Assembly: GCA_003246675.1 (NCBI GenBank)
Contig: QJZQ01000019.1
Coordinates: 1-37,196 of the forward strand
From: Nitrospirota bacterium
Lineage (GTDB): Bacteria; Nitrospinota; Nitrospinia; Nitrospinales; VA-1
Direction: 5' to 3'
Length of the DNA: 37,196 nt
This document shows positions 14,030 through 26,290 of this stretch, piece after piece. The translations under genes were made by a program, and so were the position numbers. How positions within the stretch are numbered: position 1 is the first letter of the stretch; each line of letters begins with the position of its first letter. The notes beneath the pieces were generated by a model. The model had not been told where the DNA came from and did not search any database. It saw only the letters and a program-made list of their open reading frames with translations.

Positions 14030-16129
14030 ATGAGTAAAAAGACCGACCTTAGTAAGATCCGCAATATCGGCATCATCGCCCATATCGATGCGGGAAAGAC
14101 CACCACCACCGAGCGCGTCCTGTATTACACGGGAAAGAGCCATAAGATCGGTGAGGTGCACGAAGGCACCGCCACCATGGACTGGATGGAGCAGGAGCAG
14201 GAGCGTGGCATCACCATCACCTCCGCGGCGACGACGTGTTTTTGGCTGGGTCATCAAATCAATATCATCGACACCCCCGGCCACGTGGACTTTACGGCCG
14301 AGGTAGAGCGCTCCCTGCGGGTTCTGGATGGCGCCATCGGCGTATTCTGTGCCGTGGGTGGGGTTGAGCCGCAATCGGAAACCGTTTGGCGCCAGGCCAG
14401 CAAGTATAAGGTTCCGCGCATCGGCTTCGTTAACAAGATGGATCGGGCGGGCGCGAACTTTAGCGTCTGCGTGGGGCAGATCAAGGACAGGCTCGGGGCG
14501 AACCCCGTGCCCTTGCAATTGCCCATCGGCGCCGAGAATCAATTTATCGGCATTATCGACCTTATCGACATGAAGGCCAATGTCTATGAGGAAGGTAAAG
14601 GCAAGGGGGAGACCTACGAGATTAAGGATATCCCTGCCGACATGTTAGATGAGGCGCAGTTGTATCGCGAGGCTCTCGTTGAAGCGGTGGCGGATGTCGA
14701 AGAAAGCATCATGGAGAAATACCTGGCGGGTGAAGACGTAACTCGGGAGGAGCTTATTGCGGGGATTCGTAAGGGCGCCATCGAGCTTAAGTTCACCCCC
14801 GTACTCTGTGGCGCGGCTTTCAAGAACAAGGGAGTTCAACAGCTGCTCGACGCCGTGACCCTGTACCTGCCGGCCCCTGTTGACGTCGCGGCGATCGAGG
14901 GAGTCAATCCCAATACGCAAAAGGAAGTCTTTATCAAGCAGGATTCCGGCGAGCCGCTTTCGGCGCTTGCTTTCAAGATCATGACCGACCCTTTCGTCGG
15001 TCAGCTGGCATTTTTCCGGGTTTATTCCGGTGAATTGAAAAGCGGTTCATATATTTATAACTCCACCAGGAATCAGCGGGAAAGGGTGGGGCGGCTGCTC
15101 CGAATGCACGCCAATAAGAGGGAGGAAGTGACCTCGGTTTCGGCGGGAGACATTGCGGCAGCCATCGGCCTGAAGAGCACCTTCACGGGCGATACCCTTT
15201 GCACCCAGGACCATCCTGTGATCCTGGAGTCCATCGTTTTCCCTGAGCCGGTTATCTCTGTTGCCGTCGAGCCTAAAACCAAGGCGGAGCAGGAAAAGCT
15301 TTCCGACTGTCTCGTGAAGCTCTTGCAGGAAGACCCCACCTTCAGCGTGAAGGTCGACCCCGAGACCAGTCAGACCGTTATCTCCGGAATGGGTGAATTG
15401 CATCTGGAGATCCTGGTCGATCGCATGAAGCGGGAATTCTCTGTGCTGGTCGATGTGTCCAAGCCCCAGGTAGCCTACAGGGAGACCATCACCAAGGCTG
15501 TGGACTATAACTACAAATACGTCAAGCAGACCGGCGGGCGTGGGCAGTACGGCCATGTCGTTATCCGGGTGGAACCGCGTGAGTCCGGAGCCGGGTTCGA
15601 ATTTGTCAATAAGATCGTCGGTGGCTCCATTCCACGCGAGTACATTCCGGCGGTTCAGAAGGGGATTCAGGAGTCCATGGAGCGCGGAATTATTTCCGGG
15701 TGCAGCGTGGTCGATGTAGGGGTGACCCTGCTTGACGGCTCATACCATGAAGTCGACTCCTCGGAAATGGCTTTTAAGATCTGTGCATCCATTGCCTTCA
15801 GGGAGGCCTGTCAGAAGGCTGCGCCTGTTATGCTGGAGCCGATCATGGAGGTGGAGGTGGTGACCCCCGAGGAGTTCATGGGCGATGTCATCGGCAACCT
15901 CAATTCCAAGCGGGGCCGCATCAAGGAAATGAGCGATCGCGCTGGCGCTAAGGTGATCCGCGCCGAGGTGCCGCTCTCCGGAATGTTTGGGTATTCGACG
16001 GACCTCCGGTCCGCCACCCAGGGCCGGGCCAACTATTCCATGGAATTTTCCAAGTACGAACAGGTTCCGGCCGCCATAGCGGAGGCGCTGGTGGCAAAGG
16101 CCGCGGGGACCAAAAAGGTAGCCGTTTAA
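14030..16129 (+). CDS. fusA: Translation elongation factor G
   Basis: [51 protein letters not shown] start inside ORF. Confidence 0.98.
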   Translation: MSKKTDLSKIRNIGIIAHIDAGKTTTTERVLYYTGKSHKIGEVHEGTATMDWMEQEQERGITITSAATTCFWLGHQINIIDTPGHVDFTAEVERSLRVLDGAIGVFCAVGGVEPQSETVWRQASKYKVPRIGFVNKMDRAGANFSVCVGQIKDRLGANPVPLQLPIGAENQFIGIIDLIDMKANVYEEGKGKGETYEIKDIPADMLDEAQLYREALVEAVADVEESIMEKYLAGEDVTREELIAGIRKGAIELKFTPVLCGAAFKNKGVQQLLDAVTLYLPAPVDVAAIEGVNPNTQKEVFIKQDSGEPLSALAFKIMTDPFVGQLAFFRVYSGELKSGSYIYNSTRNQRERVGRLLRMHANKREEVTSVSAGDIAAAIGLKSTFTGDTLCTQDHPVILESIVFPEPVISVAVEPKTKAEQEKLSDCLVKLLQEDPTFSVKVDPETSQTVISGMGELHLEILVDRMKREFSVLVDVSKPQVAYRETITKAVDYNYKYVKQTGGRGQYGHVVIRVEPRESGAGFEFVNKIVGGSIPREYIPAVQKGIQESMERGIISGCSVVDVGVTLLDGSYHEVDSSEMAFKICASIAFREACQKAAPVMLEPIMEVEVVTPEEFMGDVIGNLNSKRGRIKEMSDRAGAKVIRAEVPLSGMFGYSTDLRSATQGRANYSMEFSKYEQVPAAIAEALVAKAAGTKKVAV

Positions 16130-16163
16130 TATTTCAATGATAAAAAATTTGGAGTGAACGAGC

Positions 16164-17354
16164 ATGGCGAAAGAAAAATTTGTCAGAGATAAACCCCATT
16201 TGAACGTTGGGACCATCGGCCACGTCGACCATGGCAAGACCACGCTGACGGCGGCTATTACCGAGGTGTTGGCAAAGAAGGGGCTTGCCGATTATATTCC
16301 CTTTGATCAGATCGACAAGGCTCCGGAGGAGAAGGAGCGGGGCATCACCATCGCCATTTCCCATGTTGAATACCAGTCGGTAAACAGGCATTACGCCCAC
16401 GTAGACTGTCCGGGTCATGCCGACTATGTTAAGAATATGATCACCGGTGCGGCGCAGATGGACGGAGCTATTCTGGTTCTTAGCGCTACCGATGGTCCCA
16501 TGCCGCAGACCCGGGAGCACATTCTGCTCGCGCGTCAGGTCGGCGTGCCCAAAATCGTCGTGTTCATGAACAAGGTGGACATGGTTGACGATGAAGAGCT
16601 GCTGGACCTCGTTGAGCTGGAAGTCCGGGAATTGCTCGACAAGTACGAGTTTCCTGGTGACGAGATTCCCGTCATTCGCGGCAGCGCCTTGCAGGCCCTG
16701 GAAAACCCCGATGATGAGTCGAAGACCAAATGTATCTGGGATCTCATGGAGGCGCTCGACACCTATTTCCCGGTGCCGGATCGCCCAGTGGACAAGCCGT
16801 TCCTCATGCCTATCGAAGACATCTTCAGCATTTCCGGCCGCGGCACCGTGGCGACGGGGCGTGTGGAGACCGGCATCGTGAAGGTTGGTGAGGAAGTGGA
16901 GATCGTCGGTTTCCGCCCCACCACCAAAACCACCGCAACCGGCGTCGAGATGTTCCGCAAATTGCTGGATGAGGGCCGGGCCGGTGAGAACGTCGGAATT
17001 CTGCTGCGCGGCACCAAGCGCGACGAGATCGAGCGCGGCCAGGTTCTGGCCAAGCCGGGAACCATCACCCCGCACACCAAGTTCAAGGCTGAAGTCTACA
17101 TCCTGAACAAGGAAGAGGGCGGGCGGCACACTCCGTTCTTCAATGGATACCGACCGCAGTTTTACTTCAGGACCACCGACGTGACCGGTATCGCTACCCT
17201 GCCCCCAGGCGTAGAGATGGTCATGCCTGGTGATAACGTTTCGCTGGAAATCCAGCTCATCACCCCTGTGGCTATGGCAAAAGAACTTCGCTTCGCGATT
17301 CGCGAAGGAGGTCGCACCGTCGGCGCAGGTGTCGTTAACGAGATCATCGAATAA
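16164..17354 (+). CDS. tuf: Translation elongation factor Tu
   Basis: [51 protein letters not shown]. Confidence 0.99.
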   Translation: MAKEKFVRDKPHLNVGTIGHVDHGKTTLTAAITEVLAKKGLADYIPFDQIDKAPEEKERGITIAISHVEYQSVNRHYAHVDCPGHADYVKNMITGAAQMDGAILVLSATDGPMPQTREHILLARQVGVPKIVVFMNKVDMVDDEELLDLVELEVRELLDKYEFPGDEIPVIRGSALQALENPDDESKTKCIWDLMEALDTYFPVPDRPVDKPFLMPIEDIFSISGRGTVATGRVETGIVKVGEEVEIVGFRPTTKTTATGVEMFRKLLDEGRAGENVGILLRGTKRDEIERGQVLAKPGTITPHTKFKAEVYILNKEEGGRHTPFFNGYRPQFYFRTTDVTGIATLPPGVEMVMPGDNVSLEIQLITPVAMAKELRFAIREGGRTVGAGVVNEIIE

Positions 17355-17662
17355 TGAGCGACCAGAAAATCAAGATCAGGCTCAAGGCTTACGACCACAA
17401 GCTTCTCGATGGCTCGGTGAGCGAAATTGTAGAAACCACGCGCCGCACCGGCGCCAAGGTGGTGGGGCCCATACCCCTGCCCACTGTGACCAACCGGTGG
17501 ACGGTGTTGCGTTCCCCCCATGTGGACAAGAAGTCGCGGGAGCAGTTCGAAATCCGCACTCACAAGCGGGTTCTGGAGATTCTGGAGCCCACGCCACAGA
17601 CGGTGGACGCCCTCATGAAGCTCGACCTTTCGGGCGGCGTGGATATAGAAATCAAGCTGTAA
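17354..17662 (+). CDS. rpsJ: 30S ribosomal protein S10
   Basis: [39 protein letters not shown]. Confidence 0.98.
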   Translation: MSDQKIKIRLKAYDHKLLDGSVSEIVETTRRTGAKVVGPIPLPTVTNRWTVLRSPHVDKKSREQFEIRTHKRVLEILEPTPQTVDALMKLDLSGGVDIEIKL

Positions 17663-17705
17663 TGCATGGGAGCCGGATTTAATTCCGGGGACTCGGTTAA
17701 TTAAT

Positions 17706-18341
17706 ATGGAACAGATACTGGGAAAAAAAATAGGCATGACGCAGATCTTCTCCGAAGGGGGAGACTGTGTCCCGGTGACGGTCATCCAGGTCGGACGCTG
17801 CATTCCGGTGGAGCGAAAGACGCAGGACAAGCAGGGATACGATGCCGTTGTCGTGGCCTATGGAGAGCGAAAGCCCAAGCATACGAACAAGCCGTTGCAG
17901 GGGTATTACGACAAGCTGAAAATTGCGCCGGCGAAAATGCTGCGCGAGTTTCGCGGCCAGGAAGTTGCCGACGAAGCCATCGGGCAGCAGCTCAAGGTGG
18001 ATATGTTTGGCGAAGGTGACCGTGTGAGCGTCATCGGTGCCTCCAAGGGGCGTGGATTCGCCGGCGTTATGAAGCGCTGGGGTTTTCACGGCAAGCCCGC
18101 CTCTCGCGGCACGCATGAATCGTTTCGTGGGGGTGGTTCGGTAGGTATGCACACCTATCCCGGACGCGTGCTCAAGGGTAAAAAAATGCCCGGCCGCATG
18201 GGTGGCAATGTCAACCATATCAAAAATCTCCAGGTGGTCCGCGTGGATGCTGAGAACAATGTTCTCCTGCTCAAAGGGGCGGTTCCCGGGGCCAATGGCG
18301 GGATCGTTAAAATTGTGAAAACTAAGAGTAAAGCGAAATAA
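17706..18341 (+). CDS. rplC: 50S ribosomal protein L3
   Basis: LGKKIGMTQIFSEGG..., GASKGRGFAGVMKRWGFHG. Confidence 0.98.
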   Translation: MEQILGKKIGMTQIFSEGGDCVPVTVIQVGRCIPVERKTQDKQGYDAVVVAYGERKPKHTNKPLQGYYDKLKIAPAKMLREFRGQEVADEAIGQQLKVDMFGEGDRVSVIGASKGRGFAGVMKRWGFHGKPASRGTHESFRGGGSVGMHTYPGRVLKGKKMPGRMGGNVNHIKNLQVVRVDAENNVLLLKGAVPGANGGIVKIVKTKSKAK

Positions 18342-18342
18342 A

Positions 18343-18969
18343 ATGCCCGAAATTGATCTCCTGGATATAAGCAATAATAAGGTAGGCACCGTTGAGGCGT
18401 CGCCCGAGGTTTTCGATGTGAAGGTTCGACCTCATTTGGTGCACACCTGCGTGGTCAGCCAGTTGGCGGCCCGGCGCAGTGGAACCGCGGCGACGAAGCA
18501 GTCGCGCGGTGAAATTAGCGGCAGCGGCAAAAAGCCGTGGCGGCAGAAGGGCACCGGCCGAGCCAGGCAGGGTAGTATTCGTGCCCCGAACTGGCGCGGG
18601 GGTATGACCGTGTTCGGCCCCTCGCCGCGGGACTACGACTTCAAGGTGACCAAGAAGGCCCGCAGGCTGGCGCTGAAATCCGTTTTGACCGACAAGTTGC
18701 GCTCTCAGGCACTCACCGTTGTGGAGAGCCTGACCCTGGAAAAACCCAGGACCAAGGACGCTGCCGCTCTTATTAAAAGCCTGGGCCTGCCGGCGCGCAC
18801 CCTGTTTCTCGTCGAGGGGAAGAACGATAACCTGACGCTCGCGGTGCGCAATCTGCCGCATGTGGATGTCCTGCCGGTGGAGGGTCTTAATGTGTACGAC
18901 CTGGTCCTGCACGAAAAGATAGTCTGCACCCCTGAGTCCATCAAAAAGATCGAAGAGAGGTTGAGCTGA
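18343..18969 (+). CDS. rplD: 50S ribosomal protein L4
   Basis: KPWRQKGTGRARQGSIRAPNWRGGMTVFGPSPRDY. Confidence 0.97.
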   Translation: MPEIDLLDISNNKVGTVEASPEVFDVKVRPHLVHTCVVSQLAARRSGTAATKQSRGEISGSGKKPWRQKGTGRARQGSIRAPNWRGGMTVFGPSPRDYDFKVTKKARRLALKSVLTDKLRSQALTVVESLTLEKPRTKDAAALIKSLGLPARTLFLVEGKNDNLTLAVRNLPHVDVLPVEGLNVYDLVLHEKIVCTPESIKKIEERLS

Positions 18970-19256
18970 TGCAAACTCACCGTGTGCTGGAAAAACCGTT
19001 GCTCACAGAAAAGAGCACGCAAATGCAGGCCGAAGGCAATTGGGTGTCCTTTCGAGTGAACCCGAATGCCAATAAAATCGAAATTAAACAAGCAGTTGAG
19101 TCCATTTTCGATGTCCACGTCCTCCGGGTCAATACCTCCGTGGTGCGCGGCCAGTGGAAGCGGTTTGGCCGCTCCCTCGGCCAGAGCGCAAGCTGGAAGA
19201 AGGCGATGGTGCAGTTGAAAGAGGGCGACAAGATTGAATTGTTTGAAGGAGCTTGA
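18969..19256 (+). CDS. rplW: 50S ribosomal protein L23
   Basis: [14 protein letters not shown]...[22 protein letters not shown]. Confidence 0.96.
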   Translation: MQTHRVLEKPLLTEKSTQMQAEGNWVSFRVNPNANKIEIKQAVESIFDVHVLRVNTSVVRGQWKRFGRSLGQSASWKKAMVQLKEGDKIELFEGA

Positions 19257-19261
19257 CCGGA

Positions 19262-20089
19262 ATGCCAATTAGAAAAATGAGTGCCCGGTCTCCCGGGTCG
19301 AGATTTCGCACCATTTCAGGTTTTGACGAAATCACGAAATCCACGCCGGAAAAAAGCCTTCTTGTTTCCATGCCGCGAAAAGGCGGCCGCAACAATAACG
19401 GCCGAATCACCGCAAAGCGGCGGGGTGGTGGCCACCGGAAGCAATACCGGCTGATCGATTTTAAGAGAAATAAGGACGGCATCGAAGCCCGCGTAGCCGG
19501 CATCGAGTACGACCCCAACCGGTCGGCCAACATCGCCCTTCTTATTTATGTGGATGGCGAGAAGAGGTATATCCTCGCCCCCGCCAAATTGAAAGTTGGG
19601 GACGTTGTCTGCTCCGGCAAGGACGCTGAGGTCAAGGTTGGAAACTGTCTGCCTCTCCTCAATATTCCGGAAGGTTCCATCGTGCACAACGTGGAGCTTC
19701 GCGCGGGCAAGGGCGGGCAGTTGGCCCGAAGCGCCGGCGGATCCATTCAGTTGATGGCCAAGGAAGGCAAGTACGCGACGCTTAAACTCTCCTCCGGCGA
19801 AATTCGCCTGGTGGATAAAAACTGCCGCGCAACTCTTGGCACGGTCGGCAACGCCGATTATGAAAATATCTCCATCGGTAAAGCGGGCCGAGTGCGCTGG
19901 ATGGGTAAGCGCCCAAGGGTCCGCGCCGTGGCCATGAACCCTGTGGATCATCCCATGGGCGGCGGTGAAGGCCGGTCTTCAGGTGGCAGGCATCCGTGCA
20001 GTCCCTGGGGGCAGATCGCCAAGGGACTCAAAACCAGGAAGGTGAGAAAACCTTCCAGTCGCTACATTGTGCGTAAGCGCAAGAAGTAA
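19262..20089 (+). CDS. rplB: 50S ribosomal protein L2
   Basis: [58 protein letters not shown]. Confidence 0.98.
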   Translation: MPIRKMSARSPGSRFRTISGFDEITKSTPEKSLLVSMPRKGGRNNNGRITAKRRGGGHRKQYRLIDFKRNKDGIEARVAGIEYDPNRSANIALLIYVDGEKRYILAPAKLKVGDVVCSGKDAEVKVGNCLPLLNIPEGSIVHNVELRAGKGGQLARSAGGSIQLMAKEGKYATLKLSSGEIRLVDKNCRATLGTVGNADYENISIGKAGRVRWMGKRPRVRAVAMNPVDHPMGGGEGRSSGGRHPCSPWGQIAKGLKTRKVRKPSSRYIVRKRKK

Positions 20090-20111
20090 CGGTTAAAATT
20101 CTGGAGCTCGT

Positions 20112-20390
20112 ATGGCGCGTTCGCTAAAAAAAGGACCTTTTGTCGATGATTCACTCTCCACCAAGGTGGAGCAAATGAATCGGCAGAATGAAAAAAAGAT
20201 CATCAAAACCTGGTCCCGACGATCCACCGTCACACCCGACTTCGTCGGGCACACGCTGGCGGTGCACAACGGCAAAAAATTCATCCCCGTTTTCATCTCC
20301 GAAAATATGGTGGGGCACAAGCTGGGAGAATTTTCGCCAACGAGGACCTTCCGCTCCCATGGTGGGAAAACCAAGAAGGCCGGCAAATAA
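20112..20390 (+). CDS. rpsS: 30S ribosomal protein S19
   Basis: [15 protein letters not shown]...[28 protein letters not shown]. Confidence 0.98.
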   Translation: MARSLKKGPFVDDSLSTKVEQMNRQNEKKIIKTWSRRSTVTPDFVGHTLAVHNGKKFIPVFISENMVGHKLGEFSPTRTFRSHGGKTKKAGK

Positions 20391-20411
20391 CACGGATAGA
20401 GACTAAGAATC

Positions 20412-20747
20412 ATGCAAGTGCAAGCCAAGCTCAGACACACGCGGACCACGCCCCAAAAGGCGCGGCTGGTAGCCAATATGATCCGCGGAAAAAACGTCAA
20501 TGACGCGATGAATATCCTGATGTTCACGCCCAAGCGCGTGGCCGAGAAATTTCAGAAATTACTCAAGTCGGCGATAGCCAATGCGGAAGAAAATCACAAG
20601 GTGTTGGATGTGGACGACCTGGTCGTTAAGAATGTCCTGGTGGACGAAGGCGTGACCTGGAAAAGAAATATGCCTCGCGCCCGGGGTATGGCGACCATGC
20701 TGCGCAAGCGGACGAGCCACATCACCCTGATTTTAGAAGAAAAGTAA
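20412..20747 (+). CDS. rplV: 50S ribosomal protein L22
   Basis: [23 protein letters not shown]...[20 protein letters not shown]. Confidence 0.97.
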   Translation: MQVQAKLRHTRTTPQKARLVANMIRGKNVNDAMNILMFTPKRVAEKFQKLLKSAIANAEENHKVLDVDDLVVKNVLVDEGVTWKRNMPRARGMATMLRKRTSHITLILEEK

Positions 20748-20763
20748 TTCTCGGAGGAAGCAC

Positions 20764-21441
20764 GTGGGTCAAAAAGTTCATCCCTATGGATTTCGCCTGG
20801 GTTATAACAAGACCTGGATCTCAAGTTGGTATGCACGCAAGGACTATGCCGACCTGCTGCAGGAAGATATTGCCCTCAGAAAACACATCATGAAGACCCT
20901 GTCGCATGCGGGAATCTCTCGAGTGGAAATAGAGAGATCGGCCAACCGGGTGAGGATCAATATCCACACCGCTCGCCCCGGCATCATTATTGGTAAAAAG
21001 GGTCTCGAGGTCGACAGGCTGAAGGACGAGTTGCAGAAGGTCATGGCCGGCCGGCAGGTCAGCCTGAACATCAAGGAAGTCCGCCGTGCGGAGCTGGATG
21101 CGGCCCTCGTCGCCCAGAACATCGCCCTGCAGCTTGAGAAGCGGGTATCATTCCGGCGAGCCATGAAGAAAAGCGTGGTCTCCTCGCTCAGATTTGGCGC
21201 CCTGGGGATCAAGGTCCGCGTCTCGGGAAGGCTGGGAGGAATGGAAATCGCCCGAAGCGAATGGTACCGGCAGGGCCGAGTGCCGCTGCACACCCTGCGG
21301 GCCGATATCGACTACGGGACCGCGGCGGCGAACACGACCTTCGGCGTCATCGGCGTCAAGGTGTGGATCTACCGGGGGGATATCCTGCCGGAAAAGGGCA
21401 GGCTGCCGGAGATAAACAAAGCGGCTGGCGAAAACGCTTAA
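20764..21441 (+). CDS. rpsC: 30S ribosomal protein S3
   Basis: [26 protein letters not shown] domain [13 protein letters not shown] start. Confidence 0.98.
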   Translation: MGQKVHPYGFRLGYNKTWISSWYARKDYADLLQEDIALRKHIMKTLSHAGISRVEIERSANRVRINIHTARPGIIIGKKGLEVDRLKDELQKVMAGRQVSLNIKEVRRAELDAALVAQNIALQLEKRVSFRRAMKKSVVSSLRFGALGIKVRVSGRLGGMEIARSEWYRQGRVPLHTLRADIDYGTAAANTTFGVIGVKVWIYRGDILPEKGRLPEINKAAGENA

Positions 21442-21486
21442 AGCAAAAACAGGCGGGGCTCAGGGCCTCGAAGGAGTTGCAGCATC

Positions 21487-21894
21487 ATGTTGATGCCCAA
21501 AAAAGTAAAATACAGGAAGAGGCATAAAGGCCGGATGCGCGGCACTGCGTATCGCGGTGGCCACCTGAGCTTCGGATCTTTCGGTCTTCAGGTGCTCGAA
21601 TGCGGACGCATCACCAATCGTCAGATTGAAGCCGCTCGAATTGCAATGACCCGTCATATCAAGCGTGGTGGTAAAATCTGGCTGAGGATTTTTCCCGACA
21701 AACCCGTCTCCAAAAAACCCGCAGAAACCCGCATGGGTAAAGGTAAGGGGAATCCGGAGTTCTGGGTCGCGGTGGTCAAGCCGGGGAGAATTCTGTATGA
21801 AATGGAAGGGGTGGCTGAGCCCATCGCAAAAGAAGCGTTCCGGTTGGCGGCGCACAAGTTGTCGCTGAAAACGAGGTTCGTGGTTAAAGACTAG
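21487..21894 (+). CDS. rplP: 50S ribosomal protein L16
   Basis: [35 protein letters not shown]. Confidence 0.98.
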   Translation: MLMPKKVKYRKRHKGRMRGTAYRGGHLSFGSFGLQVLECGRITNRQIEAARIAMTRHIKRGGKIWLRIFPDKPVSKKPAETRMGKGKGNPEFWVAVVKPGRILYEMEGVAEPIAKEAFRLAAHKLSLKTRFVVKD

Positions 21895-21925
21895 GGCTTG
21901 TTTACGGGCCCCGACGGGAAAGATC

Positions 21926-22150
21926 ATGAAAGTACAGGAAATCAGAGAGCTCTCGGAAAAAGAGAGGCAGGACAAGGTTTCGGATCTGGAGCAGGAGTTC
22001 TTCAATCTCAAGTTTCAGTTGGCGACGGGCAAGATTGAAAACCCGAGCCGCCTCAGGCTGATTCGAAGAACCATCGCCAGGATCAAAACCGTGCAGCGGG
22101 AGAACTCGGAAGAAGGCGGCGTGAAGGCAGCTGCCCAGGCCGAAGCGTAA
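21926..22150 (+). CDS. rpmC: 50S ribosomal protein L29
   Basis: MKVQEIRELSEKERQDKVSDLEQEFFNLKFQLATGKIENPSRLRLIRRTIARIKTV. Confidence 0.96.
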   Translation: MKVQEIRELSEKERQDKVSDLEQEFFNLKFQLATGKIENPSRLRLIRRTIARIKTVQRENSEEGGVKAAAQAEA

Positions 22151-22179
22151 GAAGCCAGAGCGAATAAAAGGAGCTATCG

Positions 22180-22461
22180 TTGAAAAGTTCGTCCAAGAGG
22201 AAAACGATGACCGGGACCGTGGTCAGCGATAAAATGGATAAAACCGTTGTCGTTCGCGTGGACCGGAGTCTTTCGCACTCCAAATTCAAAAAAGTGGTCA
22301 AGACCAGCACCAAATATAAAGTCCACGATGAAAATAACGAGTGCCATGCGGGAGACTACATCACCATTTGTGAGACGCGTCCCCTGAGCAAATACAAACG
22401 CTGGCGGTTGCTTGAGATCCTCAAGCGGGCCGAAAGCGTGGATAAGGGAAAATCGGAATGA
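22180..22461 (+). CDS. rpsQ: 30S ribosomal protein S17
   Basis: [22 protein letters not shown]...[35 protein letters not shown] start. Confidence 0.97.
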   Translation: MKSSSKRKTMTGTVVSDKMDKTVVVRVDRSLSHSKFKKVVKTSTKYKVHDENNECHAGDYITICETRPLSKYKRWRLLEILKRAESVDKGKSE

Positions 22462-22826
22462 TCCAGTTAAGAACCGTAATGGAAGTGGCAGATAACAGTG
22501 GCGCCAAGGTCGTCCAGTGCATCAAGGTGCTCGGAGGCTCCAAGCGGCGCTACGCCCGGGTTGGCGATATCATCGTCGTGGCGGTCAAAGAGGTGGACCC
22601 GAACGGGAATTTCAAGAAGGGCGAGGTCAAGAAAGCCGTTGTCGTCCGCACGAAAAAGGAAATCCGCCGCTCAAACGGCAGTTATATTAAGTTCGACAGC
22701 AATGCCGCCGTATTGATTTCCGACAGTCGTGATCCGATTGGCACCCGCATATTCGGGCCCGTCGCGCGCGAACTCAGGGCGCGCCGGTTCATGAAGATTC
22801 TTTCCCTGGCCCCGGAGGTTCTGTGA
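22458..22826 (+). CDS. rplN: 50S ribosomal protein L14
   Basis: [28 protein letters not shown]...[10 protein letters not shown]. Confidence 0.98.
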   Translation: MIQLRTVMEVADNSGAKVVQCIKVLGGSKRRYARVGDIIVVAVKEVDPNGNFKKGEVKKAVVVRTKKEIRRSNGSYIKFDSNAAVLISDSRDPIGTRIFGPVARELRARRFMKILSLAPEVL

Positions 22827-23164
22827 TGGCAAAGACGAAAGCCCGGGTGGCGATTAAGAAAGACGATATCGTCCAGGTGACCGCTGGCCGGGAGAAGGGC
22901 AAAAAAGGCAAGATTCTGACCGTCCTGGTGGATGAAGGCCGGGTGAAGGTCGAGAAACTAAACATGTACAAGCGTCACATGAAAGGCGACGGCAAGACCC
23001 GCCAGGCCGGCATCATCGAGGCCGAGGGCAAGATCGCCATTTCCAACGTGCTGCTCGTATGCGACAAGTGCGGCAAGGGCGTCCGCATTAAACGGAAAAA
23101 GCTGGAAGACGGCAAGCGCGTTCGCGTCTGCGTGAAATGCGGCGAAGTGATGGATACAATCTGA
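22826..23164 (+). CDS. rplX: 50S ribosomal protein L24
   Basis: [24 protein letters not shown] motif; C-terminal CDKCGKGVR...CVKCGE. ATG overlaps rplN stop (TGATG). Confidence 0.96.
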   Translation: MAKTKARVAIKKDDIVQVTAGREKGKKGKILTVLVDEGRVKVEKLNMYKRHMKGDGKTRQAGIIEAEGKIAISNVLLVCDKCGKGVRIKRKKLEDGKRVRVCVKCGEVMDTI

Positions 23165-23165
23165 T

Positions 23166-23705
23166 ATGGCAAACTTGAAAATCGCGTTCAACGAAAAACA
23201 CAAGGCCCAGATCCAGAAGGACCTCGGTCTGACTAATGTGATGCAGGTCCCCCGCATGGAAAAAATAGTCATCAATGTGGGGCTGGGGGAAGCTTTGCAG
23301 AATGCCAAGCTCATTGAGTCGGGCATCGAACAGTTGCGCCTCATTACCGGTCAGCAGCCGGTGGTGACCCGGGCAAAAAAAGCCATATCGAACTTCAAGC
23401 TGCGTGCCGGGGTTCCGATTGGCTTGCGCGTCACTTTGCGCGGCGATCGCATGTATGAGTTTTTGGAGCGGTTGATTTCCATTTCGCTCCCCCGGGTACG
23501 AGATTTTAAAGGGGTGTCCCCGAAATCGTTTGATGGTCGCGGCAACTACACCCTGGGCATCAAGGAACAGTTGATTTTTCCGGAAATCGATTTTGACAAG
23601 ATTGAAAAAATCAAAGGCATGAACATTACTCTTTGCACCACCGCAAAGACCGACGAGGAAGGAAAGAATCTGCTCAGCCACCTGGGTTTCCCCTTTCGCA
23701 AGTAA
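23166..23705 (+). CDS. rplE: 50S ribosomal protein L5
   Basis: [24 protein letters not shown]...[36 protein letters not shown]. Confidence 0.98.
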   Translation: MANLKIAFNEKHKAQIQKDLGLTNVMQVPRMEKIVINVGLGEALQNAKLIESGIEQLRLITGQQPVVTRAKKAISNFKLRAGVPIGLRVTLRGDRMYEFLERLISISLPRVRDFKGVSPKSFDGRGNYTLGIKEQLIFPEIDFDKIEKIKGMNITLCTTAKTDEEGKNLLSHLGFPFRK

Positions 23706-23747
23706 GGGCGGAACAATCCCGGCGGCGGCCAGAATCATGGACCCGTT

Positions 23748-23933
23748 ATGGCAAAAAAATCATTAATCTCCAAATCCAGCAAGCCCCAGAAGTTCAAGGT
23801 CAGGGAGTACAGCCGTTGCCGCGTGTGCGGCCGGCCGCGAGGCTACCTCAGGAAGTTCGGCATGTGCCGCATCTGCTTCCGCGAGCGCTCTCTTCGCGGA
23901 GAAATTCCTGGCGTCACCAAGGCCAGTTGGTAA
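23748..23933 (+). CDS. rpsN: 30S ribosomal protein S14, type Z (zinc-binding)
   Basis: 61 aa with [23 protein letters not shown]. Confidence 0.97.
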   Translation: MAKKSLISKSSKPQKFKVREYSRCRVCGRPRGYLRKFGMCRICFRERSLRGEIPGVTKASW

Positions 23934-23963
23934 AAAAAATCGAGATGAGGAGTTGAACCCGTT

Positions 23964-24359
23964 ATGTCAATGACCGATCCCATTGCGGATCTCTTCACAC
24001 GAATCCGAAACGGCCAGATGGTTGGGCACGAAAAGATCGACATCCCCAATTCGCGGATGAAGACCCGGATTGCGGAGATCCTGAAGGATGAAGGCTTCAT
24101 CAGGAACTTCCGCGCCTATGAAGACGGCAAGCAGGGAATTTTACGAGTCTATCTGAAATACGCAGGGGAAGAACCTGTGATTCATGGGCTGAAGCGAATA
24201 AGCAAACCCGGCCGCCGCGCTTATGTGGGGAGAGACGAAATCCCACGTGTTCTCAATGGCCTGGGTATGGCGATCCTGTCCACTTCCTCCGGGGTTATGA
24301 CCGACCAGCATTGCCGAGAAAAAGGTGTTGGCGGTGAGGTCCTCGGATACATCTGGTAA
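23964..24359 (+). CDS. rpsH: 30S ribosomal protein S8
   Basis: [31 protein letters not shown]...GEVLGYIW. Confidence 0.97.
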   Translation: MSMTDPIADLFTRIRNGQMVGHEKIDIPNSRMKTRIAEILKDEGFIRNFRAYEDGKQGILRVYLKYAGEEPVIHGLKRISKPGRRAYVGRDEIPRVLNGLGMAILSTSSGVMTDQHCREKGVGGEVLGYIW

Positions 24360-24374
24360 AATAAAGAAGCGACC

Positions 24375-24920
24375 ATGTCAAGAATTGGAAAATTACCTGT
24401 AAAAATCCCCTCCGGTGTGCAATGTAAGGTGCTGGGTAGCCGGTTCACCGTCAAGGGGCCCATGGGGCAGCTCGAACGCGATTTGCACCCTAACATGAAA
24501 ATCGTTCAGGAAAACGACGAGTTGAAGGTGGAGCGTCCCTCCGACGCCAGGACCGATCGTGCCCTGCATGGCCTCACCCGGTCTCTGCTCAACAACATGG
24601 TGGTCGGGGTGACGGACGGGTTCAGCAAGCAGCTCAACATCGTCGGCGTCGGTTACCGGGTGGAGCTCAAGGGGAAAGACCTTCTTTTGAGCCTGGGCTT
24701 TTCGCACCCTATCACCTACGCGGCGCCCGCGGGCATCGAGTTCGTGGTGGACCCCAAGGCCAATACAATCATCGTCAAGGGAATCGACAAAGAGCGCGTC
24801 GGGCAGACGGCGGCGGAAATCCGCAAGTTTCGTCCCCCGGAGCCCTACAAGGGCAAAGGCGTTATGTATTCGACCGAGCGCATTCGGCGAAAAGTCGGAA
24901 AAACCGCTGGAGGCAAGTAA
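24375..24920 (+). CDS. rplF: 50S ribosomal protein L6
   Basis: MSRIGKLPVKIPSGV...FRPPEPYKGKGVMYSTERIRRKVGKTAG. Confidence 0.98.
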   Translation: MSRIGKLPVKIPSGVQCKVLGSRFTVKGPMGQLERDLHPNMKIVQENDELKVERPSDARTDRALHGLTRSLLNNMVVGVTDGFSKQLNIVGVGYRVELKGKDLLLSLGFSHPITYAAPAGIEFVVDPKANTIIVKGIDKERVGQTAAEIRKFRPPEPYKGKGVMYSTERIRRKVGKTAGGK

Positions 24921-24927
24921 GCGAACC

Positions 24928-25293
24928 ATGAAAACGACTGAAAGGCGGCGTCTCAGAATCACCCGGAAACATCGAGTCAAGGCCAAGTTGCAGTGCAACC
25001 AGGGCCGGCCGCGTTTAACGGTGTTTAAAAGCGCCAAACACATCTACGCACAAATCATTGACGACAAGACGGGGCGGACGCTTGTGTCCGCATCGACCAT
25101 GACCCCGAGTTTCAAAGAGCAGATGAAGAACGGTGGTAACGTCAAGGCAGCATCTCTGGTGGGCAGCGCGATCGGAGAGCTGGCCACAAAAGAAGGCATC
25201 AAGGAAGTTGTGTACGATAGAAACGGATTCATCTACACCGGCCGGGTCAAAGCCCTCGCCGACGCCGTGAGGGAAAAGGGCGTCAAATTTTAA
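24928..25293 (+). CDS. rplR: 50S ribosomal protein L18
   Basis: RPRLTVFKSAKHIYAQIIDDKTGRTLVSAST...YDRNGFIYTGRVKALADAVREKGVKF. Confidence 0.97.
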   Translation: MKTTERRRLRITRKHRVKAKLQCNQGRPRLTVFKSAKHIYAQIIDDKTGRTLVSASTMTPSFKEQMKNGGNVKAASLVGSAIGELATKEGIKEVVYDRNGFIYTGRVKALADAVREKGVKF

Positions 25294-25338
25294 TCCCTCC
25301 CCCTCGGGTGAGTGGGGCCAGGCCTTTAGGAGGCATCA

Positions 25339-25830
25339 TTGCAAGACCACAGCAATAGCAAACAGGAATTCGTCGACAAGATTGTCAAAATCAACCGCGT
25401 GGCCAAAGTGGTCAAAGGCGGCCGGCGTTTCAGCTTCAGCGCCCTGGTGGTTGTAGGCAACCGGGAAGGGGAAGTCGGTTGGGGGCTGGGCAAGGCCAAC
25501 GAAGTGCCCGAAGCCATCCGCAAAGGCGTCGAAAAAGCCAAGAAAAATATGATCTCCGTCAAGCTCGACGGTTCGACCATTCCGCATGAAGTGATCGGCG
25601 CCTACGGCGCGGGCCGGGTATTGTTGAAGCCTGCTTCGCGCGGAACGGGGTTGATAGCCGGTGGCGCCGTGCGAGCGGTCCTGGAAGCGGCGGGAGTGCG
25701 CGACATTCTCACTAAATGCTTGCGGACCAACAACCCGCACAACGTAGTAAAAGCAACGATCCAGGGACTTAGCAACCTGCGCGACCGGGCCACCTGCGCC
25801 GGAATTCGCGGCAAGGCCGTATCAGAATAA
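25339..25830 (+). CDS. rpsE: 30S ribosomal protein S5
   Basis: [46 protein letters not shown] start. Confidence 0.97.
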   Translation: MQDHSNSKQEFVDKIVKINRVAKVVKGGRRFSFSALVVVGNREGEVGWGLGKANEVPEAIRKGVEKAKKNMISVKLDGSTIPHEVIGAYGAGRVLLKPASRGTGLIAGGAVRAVLEAAGVRDILTKCLRTNNPHNVVKATIQGLSNLRDRATCAGIRGKAVSE

Positions 25831-25849
25831 AATCAGCCGGAAATAAAAA

Positions 25850-26290
25850 ATGATCAATTTGTCGAATTTAAAACCACCCCCAGGGGTGAAGAAGAACCGA
25901 AAACGCATCGGCCGCGGCGCTGGCTCGGGAACGGGCAAAACCAGCGGCAAGGGGCAGAAGGGGCAGAAGTCCCGCTCGGGCGGCAGTCCGCATCCCTGGT
26001 TTGAAGGCGGGCAGATGCCGCTGTACCGACGTCTCCCGAAGCGTGGTTTCACCAATATATTCAGAAAAGAGTACGAGGTGGTCAATATCAGCCAGCTCGC
26101 GGAGATCACCGGCGTCGATCCTGTGACACCGGCGGTCCTGAAGGAAAAAGGCTTGGTCAAGAAGATCGATGCCGTAAAAATTCTTGGAGATGGCGAACTG
26201 TCCGCGGGAATCAACGTGGAGGCACACAAATTCAGCCGATCGGCCATGGAAAAAATCGAGAAGGCAGGGGGAAAGGTCAAAATCATTTAA
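25850..26290 (+). CDS. rplO: 50S ribosomal protein L15
   Basis: KKNRKRIGRGAGSGTGKTSGKGQKGQKSRSGG. Confidence 0.97.
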   Translation: MINLSNLKPPPGVKKNRKRIGRGAGSGTGKTSGKGQKGQKSRSGGSPHPWFEGGQMPLYRRLPKRGFTNIFRKEYEVVNISQLAEITGVDPVTPAVLKEKGLVKKIDAVKILGDGELSAGINVEAHKFSRSAMEKIEKAGGKVKII

